A DNA stretch of 24,806 nucleotides from JADJQU01 sp035490315 (GTDB lineage Bacteria; Planctomycetota; UBA1135; GCA-002686595). The notes beneath the pieces are model-generated. The model worked only from the letters and a program-made list of their open reading frames with translations. It did not search any database and was not told the DNA's origin. The stretch lies in contig DATHET010000103.1 in assembly GCA_035490315.1 (NCBI GenBank), positions 1-24,806 of the forward strand. The letters run 5' to 3'. Numbering within the stretch: position 1 is the first letter of the stretch; the number at the start of each line of letters is the position of its first letter. This document shows positions 15,728-23,671 of this stretch, one piece after another. A program made the translations under genes and the position numbers.

Positions 15728-16240
15728 CTACTTGGCCTTGGCCTTGGCCTTAGCCTTGGCCTTCGCGGCCCGGGGCTTCCCGGTCGCGGACTTGTGGGAC
15801 GTTTTCTTGGCGCGCTTCTTCTTCGACTTCTTCTCGCCGGTGGACTCGCTGGCCTCGGGCTCGTCGATGTTCTCAGGCGGCGCCGCTTCCTCGGCGACCT
15901 TGACCGTCAAGTGCGCGGTGCGCTTGCGGATCGGCATCGAGCGCCCTTGCGGACCCGGGCGATAGCGCAAGCGGCCTTGGACCAGCGGGCCGTCGTCGGC
16001 CTTGCACTCGCTGATCAAGAGTCGGTTGACGTTGACGTTCTCGTCCTGCGACGCGTTGGCCATCGCCGAGCGCACGAGCTGCTCGTAGTAGGTCGAGGCG
16101 CGCTTGGGCGAGAACTGGAGCAGCTCCAGCGCGCGGTTGACCGTCTTGCCGCGGATCATGTCCGCGACCAGACGTGCCTTGCGCGCCGTGGTGCGCGCGT
16201 AGCGATGGCGCGCGGCGTATTGCATGGTTGCTTCGGTCAT
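15728..16240 (-). CDS. rplV: 50S ribosomal protein uL22 with long Lys/Ala tail
   Basis: A tunnel-lining protein. The core has RYARTTARKARLVADMIRGK, VNRALELLQFSPKRAS and the beta-hairpin with PGPQGRSMPIRKRTAHLTV. The family is about 110-115 residues; here the product has 170. The extra C-terminal part is first acidic (EEAAPPENIDEPEASE), then highly basic, ending in an alternating Ala-Lys run at residues 159-170 encoded by a hexanucleotide repeat. The extra length lies on the solvent-side C-terminus, not in the tunnel loop. It is 10 bp after rpsS. Confidence 0.97.
   Translation of the reverse strand: MTEATMQYAARHRYARTTARKARLVADMIRGKTVNRALELLQFSPKRASTYYEQLVRSAMANASQDENVNVNRLLISECKADDGPLVQGRLRYRPGPQGRSMPIRKRTAHLTVKVAEEAAPPENIDEPEASESTGEKKSKKKRAKKTSHKSATGKPRAAKAKAKAKAKAK
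15731..15764 (-). repeat. Hexanucleotide tandem repeat encoding (Ala-Lys)n in rplV
   Basis: Five to six near-perfect copies of the unit CTTGGC (plus strand) lie directly before the rplV stop and give the alternating Ala-Lys tail. Copy number changes would stay in frame and vary tail length. Confidence 0.85.
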
Positions 16241-16250
16241 GATCCTGCCC

Positions 16251-16535
16251 CTATTCGGGAGCCTTGACGGCTTCCTTCTTGTTGGTGTGGCCGCGGAAGA
16301 TGCGCGTCGGCGCGAACTCTCCCAGCTTGTGGCCGACCATGTCCTCGGTGATGTGCACGCGCAGGTGAGTGCGGCCGTTGTGGACCATGAACGTGAAGCC
16401 CACGAAGTCCGGAGTGACCGTGCAGGAGCGTGCCCAGGTCTTGATCGCGTCCTTCTTGCCGGTCTTCGTCATCGTCGCCACTTTCTTGGCAACGTTGGCG
16501 TCGACGTACGGACCCTTCTTGACGGAACGACTCAT
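16251..16535 (-). CDS. rpsS: 30S ribosomal protein uS19
   Basis: A 94-residue head protein that binds with uS13 near the A-site tRNA. It starts MSRSVKKGPYVDANVAKKV, has IKTWARSCTVTPDFVGFTF and VHNGRTHLRVHITEDMVGHK, and ends NKKEAVKAPE. A strong Shine-Dalgarno site (AGGAG) overlaps the end of the rplB stop region, 9 bases before the ATG. Confidence 0.98.
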   Translation of the reverse strand: MSRSVKKGPYVDANVAKKVATMTKTGKKDAIKTWARSCTVTPDFVGFTFMVHNGRTHLRVHITEDMVGHKLGEFAPTRIFRGHTNKKEAVKAPE

Positions 16536-16546
16536 GAATCGAGCTC

Positions 16547-17377
16547 CTAGCTCTTGTGACGGCTGCGCACGATGAACTGGTTGGTCGGGTGATTCTTGCG
16601 ACGACGGCGACCGCCCTTGGCCGGAACGGCCGTGGGTGAAACCGGGTGACGACCGCCCTTGGTGCGACCTTCCCCACCGCCGTGCGGGTGGTCGACGGGG
16701 TTCATCGCGGTGCCGCGCACGGAAGGCCGGATGCCGAGGTGGCGCGAGCGGCCTGCTTTGCCGAGCTTGAGGTTCTGGTGGTCGAGGTTGCCGATGCGGC
16801 CGATGGTCGCGCGGCAGGTCAGGTGGATCAGGCGGATTTCACCGGACGAGAGCAGGATCGCGGCGTAGCTGCCTTCGCGCGCGGTGAGCTGTGCCGTGTT
16901 GCCCGCGGTGCGCACCAGCTGGCCGCCCTTGTTCGGGTGCAGCTCGATGTTGTGGATCTCGAGGCCGACCGGGATGTCCGCGAGCAGCAGCGTGTTGCCC
17001 GGCAGCGGCTCGGCGCCGTGACCGGACATGACCTGCTGGCCGACAGTCAAGCCCACCGGCGCGAGCATGTAGCGCTTCTCGCCGTCGATGTAATGCAAGA
17101 GCGCGATGTGCGCGGTGCGGTTGGGGTCGTACTCGATCGTGGCGACCTTGGCCGGGATCCCGTCCTTGTCGCGCTTGAAGTCGATCACGCGGTACATGCG
17201 CTTGTTGCCGCCGCCGCGACGGCGCGACGTGATGTGACCGTTGTTGTTGCGGCCGCCGGTGCGGGGCAAGGGGCGCAAGAGCGACTTCTCGGGCGTCGAG
17301 CGCGTGATCTCCGCGAAGTCGTGGACGGTGCCGTGGCGGCGTCCGGGCGAAGTCGGCTTGTAGGATTTCAGGGGCAT
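16547..17377 (-). CDS. rplB: 50S ribosomal protein uL2
   Basis: A 276-residue primary 23S rRNA-binding protein needed for subunit association and the peptidyl-transferase region. It starts MPLKSYKPTSPGRRHGTV, has GGRNNNGHITSRRRGGGNKR and VGLTVGQQVMSG. The highly conserved C-terminal loop AMNPVDHPHGGGEGRT retains the His linked to peptidyl-transferase function. The C-terminal end NQFIVRSRHKS is slightly different from the common KTRNKKKS-type ending. It lies 19 bp after rplW. Confidence 0.98.
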   Translation of the reverse strand: MPLKSYKPTSPGRRHGTVHDFAEITRSTPEKSLLRPLPRTGGRNNNGHITSRRRGGGNKRMYRVIDFKRDKDGIPAKVATIEYDPNRTAHIALLHYIDGEKRYMLAPVGLTVGQQVMSGHGAEPLPGNTLLLADIPVGLEIHNIELHPNKGGQLVRTAGNTAQLTAREGSYAAILLSSGEIRLIHLTCRATIGRIGNLDHQNLKLGKAGRSRHLGIRPSVRGTAMNPVDHPHGGGEGRTKGGRHPVSPTAVPAKGGRRRRKNHPTNQFIVRSRHKS

Positions 17378-17396
17378 GGTCGGTTGTCCTGGAGGC

Positions 17397-17714
17397 TCAG
17401 AGGATGTCGATCGTGTTGCCCGGCGCGAGCTTCACCATCGCGCGCTTGTACATGGGCGTCGTGCCGAAGGAGTACGCGCGACGGCGGACCTTGGTGTGGG
17501 TGCGCGCCGTGTTGACCGAGCGCACTTTCACGTCGAACAACTTCTCGATCGCCTGGCGGATCTCGACCTTGTTGGCGTCGATCGGAACCCTGAAGTGGTA
17601 AGCGTTGCGGTTGGCGGTGTCGTCGGTCGCCTTCTCCGAGATCACCGGCTTCTGGATGATGTGGTAGAAGCGATCGAGCAGCTGCAGCGAAGTGTTGGTC
17701 GGCGAGGTGGTCAT
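17397..17714 (-). CDS. rplW: 50S ribosomal protein uL23
   Basis: A 105-residue exit-tunnel protein that docks trigger factor and SRP. It reads IIQKPVISEKATDDTANRNA, FRVPIDANKVEIRQAIEKLF, VKVRSVNTART and TTPMYKRAMVKLAPGNTIDI. The ATG at 17714 overlaps the rplD stop (ATGA) and follows a strong AGGAG seven bases upstream, which fixes the start; a longer open frame upstream is only the rplD shadow. Confidence 0.97.
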   Translation of the reverse strand: MTTSPTNTSLQLLDRFYHIIQKPVISEKATDDTANRNAYHFRVPIDANKVEIRQAIEKLFDVKVRSVNTARTHTKVRRRAYSFGTTPMYKRAMVKLAPGNTIDIL

Positions 17715-18364
17715 GAGATCTCCTGTTTCGCGGTGGCGACGAGGCCGACGCGCTTGCCGAGGGCTTCGAAAGCAGCCGGCTCGCAGATCACGATCGTCGT
17801 GCTGGCGACGTCGAAGGCGCACAGGTCCGAGGCCGGACGGACTTCCACGCCGGGGAAGTTGCGGAACGACTTGTAGACGCGGTCGTTGTGCTCGGCGATC
17901 ACCACCACGGCGCGGCGCGGCGCGCCGAGATCGGCGAGCACCGCGCGAGCGGACTTCGCCGAGGGCGTCTCCGCGTCGCGGATCGCCGTCAGGTCGGTGA
18001 GCACGAACTCGCCGTCCTGCAGCTTGCCGAAGATCGCCGTGCGCAGCGCGACGCGGCGCTCCTGCGCGGGCAGGTCGAAACGGTGCTCGCGCGGGAGCGG
18101 ACCGAAGACTGTGCCTCCGCCGCGCCAGATCGGCGACATGCGGTCGCCGGCGCGCGCGCGGCCGGTGTGTTTCTGTTTCCAGGGCTTCTTGCCCGAGCCG
18201 GCGACTTCGGAGCGGCCCTTCGTCTTGACCGTTCCCTGGCGCGCGTTGGCCTGGTGCGAGAGCACCGAGCTCTTGAGCGTGCGGTAGAGGACCGAATCTC
18301 CGAACGGATGCTCGTCGAGATCCTTCTCGGTGACCTTCCCAGCTTTGTAGACCTTGACCTTCAT
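17711..18364 (-). CDS. rplD: 50S ribosomal protein uL4
   Basis: A 217-residue tunnel protein; in E. coli it represses the S10 operon through the leader. It has the RNA-binding loop ARQGTVKTKGRSEVAGSGKK, PWKQKHTGRARAGDRMSPIW, RGGGTVFGP and the globular Rossmann-like remainder ending TAKQEIS. It overlaps rplW by 4 bp and lies 26 bp after rplC. Confidence 0.98.
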   Translation of the reverse strand: MKVKVYKAGKVTEKDLDEHPFGDSVLYRTLKSSVLSHQANARQGTVKTKGRSEVAGSGKKPWKQKHTGRARAGDRMSPIWRGGGTVFGPLPREHRFDLPAQERRVALRTAIFGKLQDGEFVLTDLTAIRDAETPSAKSARAVLADLGAPRRAVVVIAEHNDRVYKSFRNFPGVEVRPASDLCAFDVASTTIVICEPAAFEALGKRVGLVATAKQEIS

Positions 18365-18390
18365 GGAAGTTCTCGTGTTGGAGCCTGGGC

Positions 18391-19059
18391 TCAGGCCTTG
18401 GCCTTGGGCGCGGGCGCTTCAGCCGCCTTCGAGTGGTGCGGAGTGCGCGCAGCCTGGACCTGGACCAGTCCCTGGTTGGGCCCGGCGACCGCGCCGGAGA
18501 CGTAGAGCAGGCCGCGAGCCTCATCGATCTTGACGACCTTGAGGTTCTTGCTGGTGCAGCGCTCGACGCCGAAGTGACCGGCCATGCGCTTGCCCTTGGG
18601 GATCTTGCCGATGCGGCGGCTGGCGATGGAACCGGGCTGGCGCACGTTCATGCAGCCGTGGGTCTCTGGGCCACGGTGGAAACCGTGGCGCTTGATCGTG
18701 CCGGCGAAACCGCGGCCCTTGCTGGTGCCGATCACGTCGACGATGTCCCCCACCTTGAAGATGGAAGCGGTGATCGTCTCGCCGACTTTCAGCGCGGCGG
18801 GCGCGGCAAGCCGCTCCTCGCGCAGGAAGCGCTTGGGAGCGATGCCGGCCTTCTTGAATTGGCCGAGCTGGGGCTTGCGCGAGCGGGCGTCGGGGATGTC
18901 CTCGAAGCCGAGCTGGATGGCGTCATAGCCATCCGTCTCTTGCGTGCGCACCTGGCAGACGGTGCACGGGCCGGCGGCCACCACGGTCACACCTGTGACC
19001 GTGCCGTCGTCGGCGAACACCTGCGACATTCCGAGCTTGCGTCCGAGGATCAGCGTCAT
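18391..19059 (-). CDS. rplC: 50S ribosomal protein uL3
   Basis: A 222-residue primary 23S rRNA-binding protein that reaches the peptidyl-transferase centre. It starts MTLILGRKLGMSQVFADDGT; ATG at 19059 is chosen because this is the invariant family start and AAAGG lies five bases upstream. It has GTSKGRGFAGTIKRHGFHRG, GSIASRRIGKIPKGKRMAGH (with the Gln methylation region nearby) and ends in a short Ala/Lys tail. The gap to rpsJ is an unusually long 274 bp. Confidence 0.98.
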   Translation of the reverse strand: MTLILGRKLGMSQVFADDGTVTGVTVVAAGPCTVCQVRTQETDGYDAIQLGFEDIPDARSRKPQLGQFKKAGIAPKRFLREERLAAPAALKVGETITASIFKVGDIVDVIGTSKGRGFAGTIKRHGFHRGPETHGCMNVRQPGSIASRRIGKIPKGKRMAGHFGVERCTSKNLKVVKIDEARGLLYVSGAVAGPNQGLVQVQAARTPHHSKAAEAPAPKAKA

Positions 19060-19333
19060 GAGCCTTTGAACTGTGGGTAAGGCCGGTTCGACCAGGGACC
19101 GTCGCCACGCCTGCAAAGTGCAGGAGTGCGGCGGGTCCAACGCCTGGCCACGCGGCAGAAAAATGAAGTGTCAAACGTCTTCCGGGCCGAGCGGAGCCCA
19201 GGGACTGCGCGGTCGCCTCGAGGCGCCACGAAGGAATCGGAGGAGAGGAAAATCTGGCGGAAGGCGCGGCGCGCGATCCTTCAGAGTCCGACGCGCGTTG
19301 GCCTGCTCGCCAGCGCGCGCTCTTGGCCCGGTG
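19060..19333. other. 274-bp rpsJ-rplC spacer without a gene
   Basis: In most bacteria rpsJ and rplC are nearly adjacent. This spacer has no supported ORF. It contains a perfect 12-bp palindrome (CGCCTCGAGGCG, 19214-19225), a small hairpin (CCTGCA/TGCAGG) near 19110-19124 before rplC, and a lone TTGACA on the minus strand (19169-19174) with no matching -10. It could be an attenuator or a second promoter region. Confidence 0.5.
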
Positions 19334-19639
19334 TCAGGCCTTGATGCGGATTTCCACCCCCGCGGGCATGTTCAGACTGCTCAGGGCATCCACCGTCTGG
19401 CTGGTGGGTTCCGAGATGTAGATCAGTCGCTTGTGAGTACGGATTTCGAATTGCTCGCGCGACTTCTTGTCGATGAACGGCGAGCGCAACACGGTGTAGC
19501 GCTCGATGCGTGTCGGCAAGGGGATCGGCCCGGCGACGCGCGCACCTGTCCGCTTCGCGGTTTCGACGATCTCGAGCCCCGATTGATCGAGGGCCTCGTG
19601 ATCGTAGGCTTCCATGCGGATCTGGATCTTGTCCTTCAT
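19334..19639 (-). CDS. rpsJ: 30S ribosomal protein uS10
   Basis: A 101-residue small-subunit head protein (NusE, also part of the antitermination complex). It starts MKDKIQIRMEAYDHEALDQS and has GARVAGPIPLPTRIERYTVL, RSPFIDKKSREQFEIRTHKR and a C-terminal NMPAGVEIRIKA. ATG at 19639 matches the family start; the longer open frame upstream has no homologous content. It is the first gene of the S10 series, about 160 bases downstream of a predicted promoter. Confidence 0.98.
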   Translation of the reverse strand: MKDKIQIRMEAYDHEALDQSGLEIVETAKRTGARVAGPIPLPTRIERYTVLRSPFIDKKSREQFEIRTHKRLIYISEPTSQTVDALSSLNMPAGVEIRIKA

Positions 19640-19805
19640 CGAGACGGGAGCGTGGTGCGCGGCGGAGGGGGGACGGAGTGTCGGCGAGGCTGGTCGTGGC
19701 AAACAGGATTCGACCGCTTGGCGCACTCTCTGCTGTCACTCGCCACACGCTGGAAGGCGTGCGGGAGCGCAGGGTCGAGGCCCAGCGCGGTTCGAAGGGC
19801 CGGAC

Positions 19806-19834
19806 AAGATAGCAGTGACCCCCTGGGTCGTCAA
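19806..19834 (-). promoter_or_regulatory. Sigma70-type promoter for the S10 operon
   Basis: Minus strand TTGACG, 17-bp spacer, TATCTT. Start of transcription is predicted near 19799, leaving a leader of about 160 bases before rpsJ. The leader contains a short hairpin (about 19743-19762). In E. coli an S10 leader is the target of L4 control; nothing here proves the same mechanism. Confidence 0.6.
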
Positions 19835-19931
19835 CGATCCACCGGGATTGCTCCGCGAGGCTGCGATCTCCAAGAAAACGGCCCGGATTCGAGCATTTCA
19901 CGCCTTTTCGCGCCGATCGCCGCGCTCGGGG

Positions 19932-22007
<2,076 letters not shown>

Positions 22008-22012
22008 CGATT

Positions 22013-22462
22013 TCAGGCGCGGGGCAGGTCCGGATTGGCGGCCAGGAAGTCCGCGGCCCAGTGGTAGCTCGCCAGCAGCTCGGGGCGCGGGCCTTCGAGC
22101 AGCGCGACGGCGGCGTAGAGGGCTTCGATGGAAGCGAGGCCGTCCTGCGGATCGACCGCGACTTTGCTGCGGCGCGGGTAGGCGGTAACCAGCGCGGGCA
22201 GCCGGCGGCGGACGAGATCGCCGTCGATCACCTTGGAAAGCGTGGGCAATTTGCGCCAGGCGCAGTCGACCAGCAAAAGGTCCAGGCCGCGGTCGGCGTC
22301 GGTCAACGGCTCGCCGTCCGGGTGCAGCCAGATCCGCCGTCCCGCATCGACGCGCCGGCCTCCGCGCAAGGAAATGAAGCGCACTCCGTCCATGCCGCGC
22401 AGCGGCGTGAGCGAGCACTTCTTCGACGGCTCGCGCGGGTCGCGCACGATCAGGATGTCCAC
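22013..22462 (-). CDS. Tsr3-like (DUF367) rRNA aminocarboxypropyl transferase homolog
   Basis: A 149-residue protein that starts at GTG 22462. The pattern matches Tsr3: N-terminal PSKKCSLTPLRG (compare DPKKCSGKKL), PLTDADRG, LLVDCAWRKL (compare LDCSW), RRRLPALVTAYP (compare RLLPFLVAANP), SIEALYAAVALL (compare STVEALAAALYI) and the C-terminal YHWAADFLAANPDL (compare FSWGxxFLxLN). In archaea and eukaryotes Tsr3 transfers the aminocarboxypropyl group of SAM to a conserved uridine/pseudouridine of small-subunit rRNA. The related DTW-domain family works on tRNA. It lies between rpsG and the EF-G paralog, 5 bp before the latter, supporting a ribosome maturation role. Family placement is from motif memory, not a search. 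Confidence 0.78.
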   Translation of the reverse strand: MDILIVRDPREPSKKCSLTPLRGMDGVRFISLRGGRRVDAGRRIWLHPDGEPLTDADRGLDLLLVDCAWRKLPTLSKVIDGDLVRRRLPALVTAYPRRSKVAVDPQDGLASIEALYAAVALLEGPRPELLASYHWAADFLAANPDLPRA

Positions 22463-22499
22463 GCGCAGAGAGTAGCGACCGCCGCGGCGCGTTGTCCGG

Positions 22500-22558
22500 T
22501 TTCAGGAGCAGGTCGGAGAGGGCCTTTCCTTAGCACCGAACGGACGGCGCTCCTGAAA
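22500..22558 (-). repeat. Inverted repeat upstream of the Tsr3-like gene
   Basis: TTTCAGGAGC (22500-22509) is exactly complementary to 22549-22558, with a 39-base loop. It lies between a terminator-like hairpin and the Tsr3-like start. It could be part of the rpsG 3' end or a regulatory structure in the leader of the next gene. Confidence 0.55.
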
Positions 22559-22564
22559 TGCGAA

Positions 22565-22588
22565 ACGCTCCCCCAGGCGGAGGAGCGT
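22565..22588 (-). terminator. Terminator-like hairpin after rpsG
   Basis: On the minus strand a 10-bp stem (one G-U pair) with a 4-base loop (arms 22565-22574 and 22579-22588) is followed by TTTCGCATTT-like sequence. Just before it, AGTCCGATCGGACT followed by TTTT (around 22597-22611) is a second, weaker hairpin. These may reduce read-through from rpsG into the Tsr3-like gene. Confidence 0.55.
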
Positions 22589-22621
22589 CGGCAGCAAAAG
22601 TCCGATCGGACTCTGGAACTC

Positions 22622-23098
22622 TCAGTGCGCGTAGTGCGAGTAGGCGCGGTTGGCTTCGGCCATCTTGTGGACCGATTCCTTCCAGGCCACCGAAGCGCCC
22701 GCGCCGTTGTAGGCGTCGGCCAGCTCTTCCGAGAGGCGCAGGGCCATCGGCTTGCCTTTTTTCTTGCGGGCGTTGTCGACCAGCCAGCGGATCGCGAGCG
22801 ATTGCTGGCGGTTGCGGCGCACTTCGCGCGGCACCTGGTAGTTCGCGCCGCCGACGCGCTTGGAGCGCACTTCGACCGCCGGGCGGATGTTGTCGATCGC
22901 GCGGTTGAAGATGTCGGCCGCGTCGACGACGTCGGGGAACTTCTTGTGCGCCAGGTCGACGGCCTCGTAGAAGATCGCTTGCGCGCAGGACTTCTTCCCG
23001 CTGAGCATGACCTTGTTGATGATCTTGGTCGCCAGCATCGAGTTGAAGCGCGGATCGGGCTTCAGCAGGACGGCGGTTGACTTGTAGTTGCGCGGCAT
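22622..23098 (-). CDS. rpsG: 30S ribosomal protein uS7
   Basis: A 158-residue primary binder of the 16S 3' major domain; in E. coli it represses the str operon. It has LKPDPRFNSMLATKIINKVM, GKKSCAQAIFYEAVDL, RPAVEVRSKRVGGANYQVPR, RRNRQQSLAIRWLVDNARKK and ends AEANRAYSHYAH, the standard end. It lies 21 bp after rpsL. Unlike most str operons, it is followed by a 159-bp gap with hairpins before the next gene. Confidence 0.98.
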   Translation of the reverse strand: MPRNYKSTAVLLKPDPRFNSMLATKIINKVMLSGKKSCAQAIFYEAVDLAHKKFPDVVDAADIFNRAIDNIRPAVEVRSKRVGGANYQVPREVRRNRQQSLAIRWLVDNARKKKGKPMALRLSEELADAYNGAGASVAWKESVHKMAEANRAYSHYAH

Positions 23099-23119
23099 GT
23101 GGGCGTGTTGGGGCTCTGG

Positions 23120-23494
23120 TTACTTCTTCGGACGCTTGGTGCCGTACTTCGAGCGCTCGTTCTGACGGCCGTCGACACCCGAGGTGTCGAGGGTGCCGCG
23201 GATGATGTGGTAGCGGACGCCGGGCAGGTCGCGGACGCGGCCGCCGCGGATCAGGACCACCGAGTGCTCCTGGAGGTTGTGGCCTTCGCCCGGGATGTAG
23301 ACCGTGACTTCCTTGCCGTTGGACAGGCGCACGCGGGCGACCTTGCGCAAAGCCGAGTTCGGCTTCTTCGGCGTCATCGTCTTGACTTGCAGGCACACGC
23401 CGCGCTTCTGCGGGCAGGCGTCTAGCACGGGCGATTTGGTTCGCCGCTTCTGTTGGACGCGGGGCTTGCGAATCAGCTGGTTGATCGTCGGCAT
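23120..23494 (-). CDS. rpsL: 30S ribosomal protein uS12
   Basis: A 124-residue decoding-centre protein. It starts MPTINQLIRKPRVQQKRRTK, has the PKKPNSALRKVARVRL loop with K43 conserved, and GEGHNLQEHSVVLIRGGRVR followed by DLPGVRYH. Position 88, Lys in E. coli and the site of streptomycin-resistance changes, is Arg (CGC). D89, the target of methylthiolation by RimO in other bacteria, is conserved. ATG at 23494 is chosen over an upstream in-frame ATG because MPTINQL is the family start. A promoter lies 33-60 bases upstream. Confidence 0.98.
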   Translation of the reverse strand: MPTINQLIRKPRVQQKRRTKSPVLDACPQKRGVCLQVKTMTPKKPNSALRKVARVRLSNGKEVTVYIPGEGHNLQEHSVVLIRGGRVRDLPGVRYHIIRGTLDTSGVDGRQNERSKYGTKRPKK

Positions 23495-23526
23495 AAGGTG
23501 AGTCAGCGCTTCCGTGAGGGCCGGAC

Positions 23527-23554
23527 AGTGTAGGGATTCAAGGCGCGCCGTCAA
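23527..23554 (-). promoter_or_regulatory. Sigma70-type promoter for rpsL (str operon)
   Basis: Minus strand TTGACG, 16-bp spacer, TACACT. Start of transcription is predicted near 23520, giving a leader of about 26 bases. The Shine-Dalgarno match in the leader is weak. It lies between the rpoC terminator hairpin and rpsL, as expected for a unit separate from rpoBC. Confidence 0.6.
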
Positions 23555-23590
23555 GCGCGCGTCCGGGTCCCAGAGTCCCCTCCCACCAAT

Positions 23591-23645
23591 GCACCCGCCA
23601 TGCTTCACCTGCAGACGGGGTCTGCGGGCGGAGCATGGCGGGTGC
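23591..23645 (-). terminator. Hairpin terminator after rpoC
   Basis: An outer perfect 14-bp stem (23591-23604 with 23632-23645) encloses an inner 6-bp stem (GCAGAC/GTCTGC, 3-base loop) at 23611-23625. It starts 27 bases after the rpoC stop. A second small hairpin (GCGGCC/GGCCGC, 23650-23663) lies nearer the stop. There is no U-tract, as with the other boundary hairpins in the window. Confidence 0.65.
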
Positions 23646-23671
23646 TTCAGCGGCCTGGGCCGCGGTCAGGA

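Noticed and set aside
19169..19174. Perfect TTGACA in the rpsJ-rplC spacer as a promoter
   Set aside because: No acceptable -10 hexamer is found 15-19 bp downstream, so it is not listed as a promoter.
22008..22418. N-terminal extension of the EF-G paralog over the Tsr3-like gene
   Set aside because: The extension is the out-of-frame shadow of the Tsr3-like gene, and the EF-G start aligns at 22007.
22462..22499. Leaderless promoter for the Tsr3-like gene
   Set aside because: A TACTCT lies 6 bases before the GTG, which would fit a leaderless transcript, but the best -35 matches (GGACAA or CGGACA) are poor. It stays a speculation.
22530..23396. Open frame on the minus strand overlapping rpsG and rpsL
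   Set aside because: It lies out of frame with two highly conserved ribosomal genes and has an Arg/Pro-rich shadow composition.
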